DNA from: Enterobacteriaceae bacterium RIT691
GTDB taxonomy: Bacteria; Pseudomonadota; Gammaproteobacteria; Enterobacterales; Enterobacteriaceae
NCBI GenBank assembly: GCA_009668205.1
Contig: WJYM01000007.1
Coordinates: forward strand, 1 to 64,000
Reading direction: 5' to 3'
DNA length: 64,000 nucleotides
The position numbers and the translations under genes were made by a program. The number at the start of each line of letters is the position of its first letter. Position 1 is the stretch's first letter. This document shows positions 25,176-35,946 of this stretch, one piece after another. Under the pieces are notes generated by a model that had not been told where the DNA came from, did not search any database, and saw nothing but the letters and a program-made list of their open reading frames with translations.

Positions 25176-26285
25176 ATGGCAATCATTACTTCCGTCGAAG
25201 TGTTTATGGTCAGGCTGGAGCCGAAAGTCCGCCGTGAAGATGCGATTCAGGCATTCGTCTGCCAGGAAACGCCGTTTGTACGCATTACCGATGCCGATGG
25301 CGCTCAGGGGCTGGGCTACAGCTATACCATCGGCACCGGCGGCCCGGCGGTGGTGTCGCTGTTGGAGAAAACGCTGGCTCCGGCACTGCTGGGTAAAGAA
25401 GCTGATGAGATTGAACAGCGCTGGCGTGAACTGCTGTTCACCACCCATGCCACCGCGGTGGGAGCAATCACGTCGCTCGCGCTGGCGACCATTGATACGG
25501 CACTGTGGGATTTGCGCTGCAAACGTAGCCATCAGCCGTTATGGATTGCCGCAGGCGGCGCGCAGTCCCGCATCCCGCTCTACAATACCGAAGGTGGTTG
25601 GCTGAATTTGTCGACGACCGAGCTGGTCGAGAATGCACTTGAGTGCCAGCAAAACGGCTTCGCCGCCACCAAACTGAAGGTTGGGTTGCCTGTTAAAGAA
25701 GACGTGTCGCGTCTGCGTGCCGTACGTGAGGCCACTGGCGATGAGTTCGAAATTTTCACCGATGCCAACCAGGCTTTCCGGGTGGATGAGGCCATTCGTC
25801 GTGCCCATCACTATCAGGAGCTGGATATCGGCTGGCTGGAAGAGCCGCTGCCGGCGGATGATTTGCAGGGGCACATTCGCCTGAGCCAGCAAACCAGCGT
25901 GCCCATTGCCGTAGGTGAAAGCATTTACAGTGCGCTGCATTTCCGCGATTACCTTCAGCACAGCGCCTGCTCGGTGGTGCAGGTTGACGTGGCGCGCATC
26001 GGCGGGATCACGCCGTGGCTGAAAGTGGCCCATCTGGCAGAGTGCTTTAACGTTGCCGTTTGTCCGCATTTTTTGATGGAGCTGCACGTTTCCCTCTGCG
26101 CCGCCGTGCCGAATGCCCGCTGGCTGGAGTATATTCCACAGCTGGATGCCCTTACGCATCAGCCGATGACGGTGGAAAACGGCTACGCCCTGCCATCGTC
26201 TGCGCCGGGCCTGGGCATAGACTGGGATTTGCAGGCGCTCGATCGCCACACGCTGCCTGGCAGCTATCACCGCATTACCCGTTAA
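25176..26285 (+). CDS. Mandelate-racemase-subgroup sugar-acid dehydratase (enolase superfamily)
   Basis: At 369 residues it is close to mandelate racemase in length and numbering. KLK holds Lys166/Lys168, metal ligands are Asp196 (TDANQAF), Glu222 (WLEEPL) and Glu248 (VGES), and the Asp271-His298 dyad is in VDVARIGG and CPHF. Those residues abstract the alpha-proton of a sugar acid so that water is lost to give a 2-keto-3-deoxy acid. In this operon it would be the first step, feeding the SDR and FAH enzymes. L-fuconate or L-rhamnonate dehydration is typical of the pathway, but those enzymes are usually longer, so the substrate may differ. Confidence 0.85.
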   Translation: MAIITSVEVFMVRLEPKVRREDAIQAFVCQETPFVRITDADGAQGLGYSYTIGTGGPAVVSLLEKTLAPALLGKEADEIEQRWRELLFTTHATAVGAITSLALATIDTALWDLRCKRSHQPLWIAAGGAQSRIPLYNTEGGWLNLSTTELVENALECQQNGFAATKLKVGLPVKEDVSRLRAVREATGDEFEIFTDANQAFRVDEAIRRAHHYQELDIGWLEEPLPADDLQGHIRLSQQTSVPIAVGESIYSALHFRDYLQHSACSVVQVDVARIGGITPWLKVAHLAECFNVAVCPHFLMELHVSLCAAVPNARWLEYIPQLDALTHQPMTVENGYALPSSAPGLGIDWDLQALDRHTLPGSYHRITR

Positions 26286-26294
26286 CTGTCCCGC

Positions 26295-26323
26295 GCGGAT
26301 GCTCGTTATGGGCATCCGCTTTT
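26295..26323. terminator. Terminator after the dehydratase operon
   Basis: GCGGATGC pairs with GCATCCGC around a TCGTTATGG loop, followed by TTTT on the rightward strand. It separates the operon from the convergent phosphonate-type transporter genes. Confidence 0.8.
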
Positions 26324-26357
26324 ACCACCTCACATTTTCACGCGCATCTCATGGCCC

Positions 26358-27254
26358 TTAACGGCGCTGAGTTTCGTTGTGCGGGTAGAGCGGAACCGGC
26401 ACACCGACGATGTACCGCTGTCGCAGCCACGATGAAAGTGCATCCATGGTCATCACCACGGCCACCAGAATCAGCGTGATAAACATCACCACGTCCCAGT
26501 TCCACAGGCGCATGTTTTCGGCGTAGATAAGCCCTATCCCGCCCGCGCCCACGAAGCCGAGCACCGCGGCAGAACGGGTGTTGGATTCTATCTGATAGAG
26601 ACTGAGCGCCAAAAAGGTGGGGAAGGATTGGGTGAAAATACCGAATCGGTGTTTTTGCAGGCCGTTTGCGCCTACCGCCGTCAGACCGCGAGCGGGTGAA
26701 CGTTCCACCGCTTCATGACCTTCCGCATACAGACGCCCTAACAACCCGGTGTCCTGCATGATGATCGCCAGAACACCGGCCAGCGGTCCAAGCCCGACGG
26801 CACGCACGAAGATCAGCCCCCAAATCGCCATGTCGATCCCCCGCAGCAGATCGAATAACCGACGTACCAGCATCGCGATAACGCGGGTCACCGGCCCGCG
26901 CATGATATTGCGGGCGGCGAGGAACGACAGCAGCAGCGCTATCACCGTTGCGGTAATTGTGCCGGAGAAAACAATCGCCAGGGTGATGCCAATCTGGCTG
27001 AAGTAGTAGCCGAAAGGCCAGTTGGCGAAATCATGCCAGACGAACATCCGGAAAAAATAGCGTCCCAGCTGTTGCATGCCCGTGGTCAGCTGCGCGTAGC
27101 TGATGCCAAACTGAACGAAAAACCACAGGTAATAAAGCCCAACAACCAGCGCCAGCAGCGCCAGATGACGCAGGTATTTCCGCTGGATATTAAACAGCGC
27201 CGGATGTTGCTCGCGATAGTGCGCCGTTTCGGTGACGGCCTGCCAGTTCTTCAT
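26358..27254 (-). CDS. phnE: Phosphonate-type ABC transporter permease (second PhnE)
   Basis: A 298-residue inner-membrane permease with a long N-terminal cytoplasmic segment, about six helices and the PhnE signature SFLAARNIMRGP...RRLFDLLRGIDMAIWGLIFV, plus the EAA loop AVGANGLQKHRFGIFTQSFPTF. Its ATG overlaps the stop of the first permease gene by four bases (ATGA), so the two are coupled and probably form a heterodimer. It is the last gene of the leftward transporter operon, ending 73 bases from the convergent dehydratase gene. Confidence 0.88.
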   Translation of the reverse strand: MKNWQAVTETAHYREQHPALFNIQRKYLRHLALLALVVGLYYLWFFVQFGISYAQLTTGMQQLGRYFFRMFVWHDFANWPFGYYFSQIGITLAIVFSGTITATVIALLLSFLAARNIMRGPVTRVIAMLVRRLFDLLRGIDMAIWGLIFVRAVGLGPLAGVLAIIMQDTGLLGRLYAEGHEAVERSPARGLTAVGANGLQKHRFGIFTQSFPTFLALSLYQIESNTRSAAVLGFVGAGGIGLIYAENMRLWNWDVVMFITLILVAVVMTMDALSSWLRQRYIVGVPVPLYPHNETQRR

Positions 27255-28117
27255 TTTGCTCCCTCCAGCACGCGCTGACGCAAGCGGCCAGACAGCATAT
27301 CCAGCAGTGAAACCACGATGACAATCAGCAGGAGCGTCATGCTCACCTGGTCATAGCGGTCGAGTTTGATGTTGGTCATCAGCTCCTGGCCAATACCCCC
27401 TGCACCCACCAGTCCGAGAATGGTTGAAGAGCGGAAGTTAATTTCCAGACGCATGAAGGCATAAGAGAGAAACACCGGTTTCACCTGCGGCCACAGCGCA
27501 AAGCGCATACGCTGGATAGACGTGGCGCCACAGGCGGTAAGGCCACGCACGGGTTTATTCTGTGCACTTTCAATGGCTTCATAAAACAGCTTGGTCAGGC
27601 TGCCGATGGTGTGCAGCGTCAACGCCAAAAAGCCCGGAATAGCACCAATACCAAACGCCATGACAAATATCACCGCCCACGCCAGTTCTGGCATGGTGCG
27701 CAGGAACGCCACCATCGCGCGGATCCCAAAGCGCAGGCCCGCCGGGGACCAGGCGTTACGCGCCGCCAGAAACGCGAGGACAGTCGCGATCCCAACGGCC
27801 ACCAGCGTCGCCGCCAGCGCCAGCTGGAGAGTTTCCCAGATCAGCGGCAGTTGAATCGGCAGACGGTAGCCCCAGTACGCCAGCGAGCCTTTGGTGTGCG
27901 CATCGGCAAACAGCACGCCGCCGTGCAGCGTCGGCACCGTTTCCAGCATGTAATCGAGGAAGTTTGGCAGCGAGTGCCAGATGGTGAAGAGATTAAATTC
28001 CGCTGCGCTTCCGGCAGCAAAGTACAGTACTAACAGCAGCGCCGACCAGGTCACGGTGTCACGCGTCTGGCGCATTTTTACCTGCTGGTAATAGCGTTCA
28101 AATTCCGTATTCAACAT
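27251..28117 (-). CDS. phnE: Phosphonate-type ABC transporter permease (first PhnE)
   Basis: The 288-residue protein has the same family pattern: AFLAARNAWSP, FLRTMPELAWAVIFVMAFGIG, and an EAA loop ACGATSIQRMRFALWPQ. I place the start at the ATG 28117, with GAG upstream; a GTG two codons earlier is also possible. It follows the binding-protein gene across a strong 9-bp hairpin (28138-28162) without a T-run. That arrangement often lets the binding-protein message accumulate above the permeases. Confidence 0.88.
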   Translation of the reverse strand: MLNTEFERYYQQVKMRQTRDTVTWSALLLVLYFAAGSAAEFNLFTIWHSLPNFLDYMLETVPTLHGGVLFADAHTKGSLAYWGYRLPIQLPLIWETLQLALAATLVAVGIATVLAFLAARNAWSPAGLRFGIRAMVAFLRTMPELAWAVIFVMAFGIGAIPGFLALTLHTIGSLTKLFYEAIESAQNKPVRGLTACGATSIQRMRFALWPQVKPVFLSYAFMRLEINFRSSTILGLVGAGGIGQELMTNIKLDRYDQVSMTLLLIVIVVSLLDMLSGRLRQRVLEGAK

Positions 28118-28137
28118 AATCACTCGCGGGGTGGAGA

Positions 28138-28162
28138 TCCTCCCGGAATGACGCCGGGAGGA
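28138..28162. other. Intercistronic hairpin in the phn-type operon
   Basis: TCCTCCCGG pairs with CCGGGAGGA around a 7-base loop between the binding-protein and permease genes. No T-run follows on the coding strand, so it more likely stabilises the upstream message or attenuates than terminates. Confidence 0.5.
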
Positions 28163-28176
28163 AAGAAGTGTGCGGA

Positions 28177-29121
28177 TTAACGGGCGCTAACCAGCTCACG
28201 CTTCATGTCGATAATCTGCTGGAAATCGGCCACGGTCGCAGGGCCAATATGCTGGGTGCCGCCCATGGCTTTGATGAAGCAGGTATGATCTTCCGTATCC
28301 AGCTTCTTCACCGCGGCGACCACTTTGGCTTTGAAATCCGCAGGCAGGCTGTTGCTGACCAGAATCGGGCCGTTCGGGATCAGCGGCGATTGCCAGATGA
28401 TACGAATGTTCTTCATCAGATCCGGGTGGTCCATACGGATCAGGCGGTTGAATGCACCGGCGCTGTAGCCGTCGTTGTAGTCACCGACCATCGACGCCCA
28501 GGTCACCGCGCCGTCAAACTGACCATTCAGCACGCCCAGAATGTCCTGCTCATGGCCACCGGAGAAGGTCACGCTCTTGAAGGTGTTGTTGTATTTGTTG
28601 TCGGCGGTGCCGCCGAATTTCTGCTTGAAGGCCTGATTCGGGATCAGGAAGCCAGACGTGGAATCCGGATCCGCCATGCCGAAGGATTTCCCTTTCAGAT
28701 CGTCAATCGTTTTATACGGGCTGTCGGCTTTGACGATCACCACCGAGTGGTAGCCACGGGACTGGTCCTTGTCGTCCACCGCGATCCCAACAATATCGAC
28801 GGCTTTCGGGTTGTTGATATACACCGAAGCATAAGAAGACGGTGACATGCTCAGCACGACATCCACTTTGCCGCCGAGCAGCCCCTGGATAACGCCAGAG
28901 TAATCAGAAGAGTTGCGCAGTTTGGTATCAACATTCAGCTCTTTGTCGAGGAACGTTTTCACACATTGGTTATCCCCAATTTGCTGGGTGGCGTTTTGCC
29001 CGCCGAGGATCCCCAGATTAAGCTCCTTGGGTTGCTCCGCCATGGCCTGAGAGGCTCCCAGCAGCCCTGCCATCATCGCGGAAATTTTTAATGCGCTCGT
29101 CATGTGCTTAGTCATTATCAT
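28177..29121 (-). CDS. phnD: Phosphonate-type substrate-binding protein (PhnD)
   Basis: A 314-residue periplasmic protein with a Sec signal ending AMAEQP and the PhnD-family features LNLGILGGQNATQQ, GKVDVVLSMSPSSYAS, FGMADPDSTSGFLIPNQAF and WQSPLIPNGP. The family binds phosphonates, phosphite or related P compounds. The frame starts at 29121; an ATG two codons later (29115) has a better-spaced GGG upstream. It lies between the ATPase and permease genes in the usual C-D-E-E order. No phosphonate-degrading gene is nearby, so the compound must be processed by enzymes encoded elsewhere. Confidence 0.9.
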   Translation of the reverse strand: MIMTKHMTSALKISAMMAGLLGASQAMAEQPKELNLGILGGQNATQQIGDNQCVKTFLDKELNVDTKLRNSSDYSGVIQGLLGGKVDVVLSMSPSSYASVYINNPKAVDIVGIAVDDKDQSRGYHSVVIVKADSPYKTIDDLKGKSFGMADPDSTSGFLIPNQAFKQKFGGTADNKYNNTFKSVTFSGGHEQDILGVLNGQFDGAVTWASMVGDYNDGYSAGAFNRLIRMDHPDLMKNIRIIWQSPLIPNGPILVSNSLPADFKAKVVAAVKKLDTEDHTCFIKAMGGTQHIGPATVADFQQIIDMKRELVSAR

Positions 29122-29147
29122 TGCCCGTGTTGTCTTGTGTAAGAAAA

Positions 29148-29990
29148 TTAGTGGAGCTGGCTGATTTCATCGCCATAGAGTTGTTGCAGGACATCCGCAT
29201 CCAGTTCATCGGGATGGCCGTCAAACACGATTTGCCCCTGCGCGATGCCAATGGCGCGGGTGCAGTAAGTTTTCACCAGTTCAATCGAGTGCAGGTTGAC
29301 CATTACGCTGATGCCCTGCTCGCTCACTTCCCGCAGCACGTCCATGATGCGCTGGGTATTTTTCGGATCCAGAGAAGCCACCGGCTCGTCCGCCAGTAAA
29401 ATAGACGGGTTCTGAATCAGCGCCCGGCAGATGGCAACGCGCTGCATCTGTCCACCGGAGAGATTTTCTGCACGCTGCAATGCATGCGGAAGCATGCTCA
29501 TCCATTCGAGCAGCGCAATGGCGCGGGCACGATCGTCGTCCGAGAACACTTTAAACAGGGATTTCAGCGTAGAGGTCTGGCTCAGACGGCCCAACAGCAC
29601 GTTGGTCAGCACATCAAGGCGCGGGACCAGGCAGAAATCCTGGAAGATCATTCCGCATTCACTTCGCCACTGATTGAGCGCCCGGCCGCTGAGGTGCGAA
29701 ACATCGCGAGGCATCCCCACTTCCGGAAAGCTCAGCATTTCGCCTGACGTTGCGCCATGGGTACCGTTGAGCACGTGTAACAGCGTGGATTTACCCGCGC
29801 CGGAACGACCAATGATCCCCACCATTTCGCCGGCATGCAGATCGAAGGTGATATCGTTCAACACCGTCTGATTTGCGTTATACGCCTTGCATAGATTCTT
29901 CACGCTCAGCACTTTACGCTGCTGCACAGCATGAATTTGCGGAAGGGTCGGATAATCGTTCAGAGAAAAGAGTGCGCGAGCGTTATTCAT
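29148..29990 (-). CDS. phnC: Phosphonate-type ABC transporter ATPase (PhnC)
   Basis: A 280-residue ABC ATPase with Walker [10 protein letters not shown], signature [15 protein letters not shown], Walker [11 protein letters not shown] and H-loop VNLHSIELV, and the PhnC-type ending [20 protein letters not shown] 30-residue N-terminal extension precedes the [13 protein letters not shown] start of the domain. GGAA lies upstream of the ATG. It is the first gene of the operon and a Pho box lies 51 bases upstream, so expression should rise in phosphate starvation. Confidence 0.9.
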   Translation of the reverse strand: MNNARALFSLNDYPTLPQIHAVQQRKVLSVKNLCKAYNANQTVLNDITFDLHAGEMVGIIGRSGAGKSTLLHVLNGTHGATSGEMLSFPEVGMPRDVSHLSGRALNQWRSECGMIFQDFCLVPRLDVLTNVLLGRLSQTSTLKSLFKVFSDDDRARAIALLEWMSMLPHALQRAENLSGGQMQRVAICRALIQNPSILLADEPVASLDPKNTQRIMDVLREVSEQGISVMVNLHSIELVKTYCTRAIGIAQGQIVFDGHPDELDADVLQQLYGDEISQLH

Positions 29991-30040
29991 ATCGGTTCCA
30001 CGTTGCCTGATTTCGTCGTGGGTTATTAACGGCGCTGCGC

Positions 30041-30058
30041 ATGACGCTTTAATGACAG
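30041..30058 (-). promoter_or_regulatory. Pho box upstream of phnC
   Basis: On the leftward strand the site reads CTGTCATTAAAGCGTCAT: two CTGTCAT-like heptamers separated by four bases, with the second repeat differing in two positions. This is the arrangement bound by PhoB. It lies 51 bases upstream of the phnC start. Confidence 0.7.
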
Positions 30059-30168
30059 AAAAACGATAAACAGATGAAGATGTCAGAGAAAGTTACAACT
30101 GCTGGCTTGCGGTAAAAGCGAAACCGCGCGATCAATAGCCCCCTTCTTCTGCAACTCTTAGGCTTACC

Positions 30169-30732
30169 ATGCGCGTCTCTCTGCTGGTCACTTCCCTGTT
30201 GGCCTTTCCGGCTCTGGCCGCCCCGTCAATCCAGGTCGGTTTCTCACCTGAAGGTTCGGCGCGAGCCCTGGTGCTCAATGTGATTGGGCAGGCTCAGCAC
30301 TCGATAAAAATGGTGGGCTACGCGTTCCAGGCACCCGACATTACGGATGCGCTGAAAGCCGCCGCGGCGCGGGGCGTGGAGGTGAAACTGGTGGCGGATT
30401 TCCGGCGTAATCAGAACAAGAAAAGCCAGCTTGCCCTGAGCGATGCCGCCCGCCATGGCGTAGAGGTTCGTACCGATGCGCACTACCACATCCAGCACGA
30501 CAAAACGATTATCGTTGACGATGCCACGGTGGAAACGGGGTCGTTTAATTACGCACCGTCGGCAGAAACTGAAAACAGCGAAAACGTGGTGGTGATACGC
30601 AATGCGCCAGATATCACGTTGCAATATCTGGCGCACTGGCAGTCACGTTGGGACTACGGTGTGCCCTTTACTCCTGTACAGAAGCCGGTGACCCGACCGC
30701 CGGTTGAGCCTTCGCAAACTCACCCCGGTTGA
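30169..30732 (+). CDS. Secreted PLD-family nuclease (Nuc-like)
   Basis: A 187-residue protein with a signal peptide ending ALAAPS and one complete HKD motif, HDKTIIVDDATVETGSFNY, followed by SENVVVI. A single HKD in a protein this size is the pattern of Nuc-type endonucleases, which dimerise to form one active site and need no metal. It should act in the periplasm or outside on DNA. The last 65 bases overlap the convergent GPH transporter gene; the shared end encodes a proline-rich tail (TPVQKPVTRPPVEPSQTHPG) that may be a recent extension. The ribosome site (TTAGG) is weak. Confidence 0.85.
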   Translation: MRVSLLVTSLLAFPALAAPSIQVGFSPEGSARALVLNVIGQAQHSIKMVGYAFQAPDITDALKAAAARGVEVKLVADFRRNQNKKSQLALSDAARHGVEVRTDAHYHIQHDKTIIVDDATVETGSFNYAPSAETENSENVVVIRNAPDITLQYLAHWQSRWDYGVPFTPVQKPVTRPPVEPSQTHPG

Positions 30733-32059
30733 GATCGCCGACGACGGCGTTCATTCGCGCTTCATTGAGGCCGTAGAACTTAATGGCAATCGCCGTCAGC
30801 ACGTAGAATACGGACGGAATAATGGAGAACAGCAGTACGATACCGCCGATGGCTTCCGCCGACTGCACGGCACTGTTGGACGCATAGTTGTAGTAGGCCA
30901 GCACCCAGCCAAGGATCGCCCCACCCACCGCGACACCCAGCTTGATAACGAAAATGTTCGCCGCCACGTTCATTCCGGTGATACGACGCTGGGTTTTCCA
31001 TTCGCCGTAGTTGTTGGTGTCGGTGATCATCGACCACTGGAGCGCCGCGTTTCCACCCTGCACCAGCTGAATCAGCATGTGGAAGAACAGCGGGATGGCC
31101 CAGTACTGGATAGGCAGCATGAAACACACCACACCAAGTGCTGCGTTAACCATGTTTATCCAGAAGGAAAGCTTCACTTTGCAAAAACGGGTACCGAAGG
31201 GTTTCGCCAGCACCGAACCGAACATCGAGGCGAACATCCCGCCAAGCATAAACCAGCTGATAACGTCCGCCCCCTTGCTCAGCACGCTGTTGACGTAATA
31301 CACCACCGCACCGCCGCGGATCACCACGGCGACCAGCATCATGAAGTTGTATACCGACAATATCCGCCACTGATCGTTGCGAAACAGGATCTTAATATCG
31401 CGGGCAATATCCAGATTTTCCTCTTTAATTGGCTGGACACGCTCTTTGGTGGTAAAGAAGCAGACAATAAACATCAGGCAACCAATGACGCCAAATATCG
31501 CCATGGCGACCTGAACACCTGCCGCGCGATCGCCAGGATAAAGATAATCAGCCAGCGGTAAAATAAATGCGGTACCTAACGCACCGCCAATCGGGGTAAT
31601 CGCGAAACGCCACGACTGCAGCGACAAACTTTCCTGCGGATCGGTCGTTAATGCTGCCCCCAGCGAGCAGTACGGAATATTAATGGCGGTATACATCAGG
31701 GTCATGAAGATATATGCCGCAACGGCATACACCACTTTGCCGCTGTCGGAAAAACTTGGGATGGAATAGACCAATACACAGCTGACGGCAAACGGGATAC
31801 AGATAGCCAGCAGCCAGGGACGGAAGCGCCCCCAACGCGTGGCTGTGGCATCTGCAATCGCCCCCATAATCGGATCGGTAATCGCATCCAATACGCGAAC
31901 CAGTAAAAACATGGTCCCCATTACCGCCGGGGGTAACCCATAAATATCGGTATAATACCAGGCAAGAATAGCGACCGAGGAATCAAAAACAATATGACTT
32001 GCGGCATCACCCAGGCTATAGCCGACTTTTTCTCTGACAGATATCTTTTCTCCAGCCAC
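30668..32059 (-). CDS. GPH-family sugar:cation symporter (MelB/YicJ type)
   Basis: A 463-residue twelve-helix transporter. GYSLGDAASHIVFDSSVAILAWYYTDIYG, VRVLDAITDPIMGAIADATATRWGRFRPWLL and YCSLGAALT are GPH-family signatures, found in glycoside and sugar symporters such as MelB, XylP and YicJ. The start is a GTG at 32059 with GGGGAG seven bases upstream. It is divergent from treA and a LacI-type operator lies 30 bases upstream. No glycosidase is adjacent on its strand, so the substrate is unclear. Confidence 0.85.
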   Translation of the reverse strand: MAGEKISVREKVGYSLGDAASHIVFDSSVAILAWYYTDIYGLPPAVMGTMFLLVRVLDAITDPIMGAIADATATRWGRFRPWLLAICIPFAVSCVLVYSIPSFSDSGKVVYAVAAYIFMTLMYTAINIPYCSLGAALTTDPQESLSLQSWRFAITPIGGALGTAFILPLADYLYPGDRAAGVQVAMAIFGVIGCLMFIVCFFTTKERVQPIKEENLDIARDIKILFRNDQWRILSVYNFMMLVAVVIRGGAVVYYVNSVLSKGADVISWFMLGGMFASMFGSVLAKPFGTRFCKVKLSFWINMVNAALGVVCFMLPIQYWAIPLFFHMLIQLVQGGNAALQWSMITDTNNYGEWKTQRRITGMNVAANIFVIKLGVAVGGAILGWVLAYYNYASNSAVQSAEAIGGIVLLFSIIPSVFYVLTAIAIKFYGLNEARMNAVVGDLNRGEFAKAQPAVGSPASVQE

Positions 32060-32360
32060 GATATAACTCCCCTGTAAGGATAATGAGATGCAACCGGTTT
32101 CAGTTCAGAATGCTATTTTTTGCACAGGGCCGGAAAACAGATCCATTATGATTTTTTGCTAATTTCTTATGTTTTTTGCTTTATGTGATCCGGATGCGAA
32201 CAACAGGATATTTCAGCGTTTTTTTTGTCTTCCTGCTCACAGATAGACGCAACGGTAAATTGTCCGGAAAAACGTAAAACGTTAACCCCGACACACGCTG
32301 TGGCCAATATTCGTCTATGGTTGATTACAGCGGAAACTGCGCAACAAAAAAGGAGAATCA
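32060..32360. other. Divergent promoter region of the GPH symporter and treA
   Basis: The 301 bases are AT-rich and hold no coding frame. I see the LacI-type operator near the symporter, a half CRP-like TGTGA near 32182 and AAGGAG before treA. No clear sigma-70 boxes stand out. Confidence 0.5.
32089..32102. promoter_or_regulatory. Candidate LacI-family operator
   Basis: TGCAACCGGTTTCA is a near-perfect palindrome with the AACCGGTT centre and the outer TG/CA typical of LacI/GalR-family operators. It lies 30 bases upstream of the GPH symporter start. No LacI-family regulator is in the window. Confidence 0.5.
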
Positions 32361-34070
<1,710 letters not shown>

Positions 34071-34087
34071 TACTGAGCCGCGATCAA

Positions 34088-34113
34088 AAAGGGCAGCCGA
34101 TTGGCTGCCCTTT
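34088..34113. terminator. Bidirectional terminator after treA
   Basis: AAAGGGCAGCC pairs with GGCTGCCCTTT around a GATT loop. It lies between the stops of treA and the convergent ymgE-like gene. Confidence 0.8.
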
Positions 34114-34131
34114 GTAATTTCGTCGTCTTTG

Positions 34132-34389
34132 TTATGCGTTACGGCGTAGCAGTCTGAAGACCACCAGTACCACAATGGCACCGACAACGGCCACCAGGAA
34201 ACTGTGCAGGTTAAAACCGGTGACATCGCCTCCCATGCCAAACATCGTCGCCAGCCAGCCACCGACCACCGCACCGACAATCCCCAAAACACAGGTGAGG
34301 ATAAAACCGCCGCCGTCACGGCCTGGCATAATCAATTTCGCAATAATACCGGCAATCAGTCCGAACACAATCCACGTAAGAATACCCAT
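34132..34389 (-). CDS. ymgE: GlsB/YeaQ/YmgE-family small membrane protein
   Basis: An 85-residue inner-membrane protein with three hydrophobic segments and the glycine motifs GLIAGIIAKLIMPGRDGGG and LGIVGAVVGGWLA that define the family once named transglycosylase-associated. The biochemical role is unknown; relatives are stress-induced. GGAGG lies six bases before the ATG. The order treA-ymgE-ycgR matches E. coli, which supports the name. Confidence 0.9.
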   Translation of the reverse strand: MGILTWIVFGLIAGIIAKLIMPGRDGGGFILTCVLGIVGAVVGGWLATMFGMGGDVTGFNLHSFLVAVVGAIVVLVVFRLLRRNA

Positions 34390-34535
34390 GTTGACCCTCC
34401 TCCAAAAATGACAATCGCCATATAAAAAACGTGCGTATTGTGCGCTCCGTTAGTTTTAAGTATAGGTAAACATTCTTAAAGGACCGGTTGTGGGCAGAAA
34501 TATTTCTGCGGTAAAAAAATTTTAATCTGTTTGTA

Positions 34536-34562
34536 TTAAGTTCTGATACGCGCTGCCGATAC
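34536..34562 (+). promoter_or_regulatory. FliA (sigma-28) promoter of ycgR
   Basis: TTAAGTTC, an 11-base spacer and GCCGATAC match the flagellar class 3 consensus TAAAGTTT-N11-GCCGATAA at thirteen of sixteen positions. The site ends 35 bases before the ycgR GTG. It puts the motility brake in the flagellar regulon, as in E. coli. Confidence 0.8.
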
Positions 34563-34597
34563 AGATTCAAAAGGTCTGTTAATAAGGAGCACCCTGC

Positions 34598-35329
34598 GTG
34601 AGTCGTTATAATGAGCAATTCCTTAAGCAAAGCCCGCTTGCTGTATTGAACGTCCTTCGCGACCTCCATCGGGATCGCATTCCTCTGCGCGTCTCCTGGG
34701 GAACGAATCAATTTATTAGTCACATTCTCGACATCTCCTCTCAGGCGTTAATCATCGATTACGGCAGCCAGGAGTATGAAAACCGCGCCGTGGTGCGGGC
34801 GGAGAACATCACCCTGTCGGCGGAAACACAGGGTGCCAAAATTGAGTTCACGGTGCCGAAAGTCAGCAGCGGACAGTTTCTCGATTTGCCAGCCTTCACC
34901 ATGCCAGTTCCGCCAGAGCTGTGGTTTGTTCAGCGCCGTGAATATTTTCGTATTGCGGCCCCGCTGCACCCGTTTTACTACTGCAAAGCCAAACTGCCCG
35001 ACAAGAGCTTTGTTCGCTTTCGGCTGTGCGATTTATCGTTGGGCGGCATGGGAGCGCTGATGGATGAGGCTCCTCCCCCTGCGCTGAAGTCGGGGATGAT
35101 GTTTACACAGATGGAGCTGGATATGGGGGAGTGGGGAAAATTCTACTTCGATGCCCAGCTGATTTCGCTTAGCGAGCGCAAAATTGTCGACAGTAAAAAT
35201 GAAACGATCAGCACGCCGCGCCTGAGCTTCCGCTTTCTTAACGTCAACCCGGCCATCGAACGCACGCTCCAGAGAATTATCTTCTCCCTGGAGCGCGAAG
35301 CGCGTGAACGCGCAAATAAAGTTCGTTAG
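34598..35329 (+). CDS. ycgR: Flagellar brake protein YcgR (c-di-GMP effector)
   Basis: The 243-residue protein has an N-terminal YcgR domain (about 1-108) and a C-terminal PilZ domain. The c-di-GMP-binding motifs are intact: QRREYFRI (RxxxR) near 114 and DLSLGGMG (D/NxSxxG) near 145. When it binds c-di-GMP it docks on the flagellar motor and slows swimming. The start is GTG at 34598 with AAGGAG upstream. It overlaps the convergent emtA by four bases. Confidence 0.95.
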   Translation: MSRYNEQFLKQSPLAVLNVLRDLHRDRIPLRVSWGTNQFISHILDISSQALIIDYGSQEYENRAVVRAENITLSAETQGAKIEFTVPKVSSGQFLDLPAFTMPVPPELWFVQRREYFRIAAPLHPFYYCKAKLPDKSFVRFRLCDLSLGGMGALMDEAPPPALKSGMMFTQMELDMGEWGKFYFDAQLISLSERKIVDSKNETISTPRLSFRFLNVNPAIERTLQRIIFSLEREARERANKVR

Positions 35330-35946
35330 TTGATGGCGTCCATGGCCTTTTGCACTTTCCAGATATAGCGAGGGGCCTGAGGCGAGGGATGATTGTTCAC
35401 GACATGTTGAAAGAATTCCTCTTTATTCATGTCGTTGATCTCATCAATCGCTTCTTTTCGATCGGATGAGAAGGTTCTCAGCAGCGCGCCCGCACCGTTC
35501 GCATAGGAAACAACCAGCGCGTATTGCATCACCTCAGGATCTTTAATCCCGGCTAAAATACCGTGCTCGAGGATGCTGAAGTAGGCTGTCCCCATCGAAA
35601 TGTTGCGCTCCGGATTTTTCAGCTCGCTGGTCGACGGTTCGCCCTTCCAGCCCATGTAACGATAGACTTCACGCCCGGCCGTCGAGGCCTTCAGCTGCAT
35701 CAGGCCTACCGCATTCGATTTGCTCACCACGTTAGGATTACCGCCGGACTCCACGGCAATAATGGCGGTGATAAATTTCGGATCCAGCCCCCAGGCGGCA
35801 CCCGCTTTTTGGCTGACAGGCATCCACTGCATGGAGTGTTGTACCGGCACCGTCGGGTCATAAGGCGGGTTACGGTAATCGTATTTTGATTTAGAGCTAC
35901 ATCCAGCCAACAAGATAAATAAAACAATCAACCATCTAAATTTCAC
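35326..35946 (-). CDS. emtA: Membrane-bound lytic murein transglycosylase E
   Basis: A 206-residue outer-membrane lipoprotein (lipobox LLAGC) of the lysozyme-like transglycosylase family 1. The catalytic Glu lies in [11 protein letters not shown], followed by [11 protein letters not shown] and [12 protein letters not shown]. It cuts glycan strands endolytically with formation of 1,6-anhydromuramic acid. Length and context (between ycgR and ldcA) match E. coli EmtA/MltE. Confidence 0.95.
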   Translation of the reverse strand: MKFRWLIVLFILLAGCSSKSKYDYRNPPYDPTVPVQHSMQWMPVSQKAGAAWGLDPKFITAIIAVESGGNPNVVSKSNAVGLMQLKASTAGREVYRYMGWKGEPSTSELKNPERNISMGTAYFSILEHGILAGIKDPEVMQYALVVSYANGAGALLRTFSSDRKEAIDEINDMNKEEFFQHVVNNHPSPQAPRYIWKVQKAMDAIN

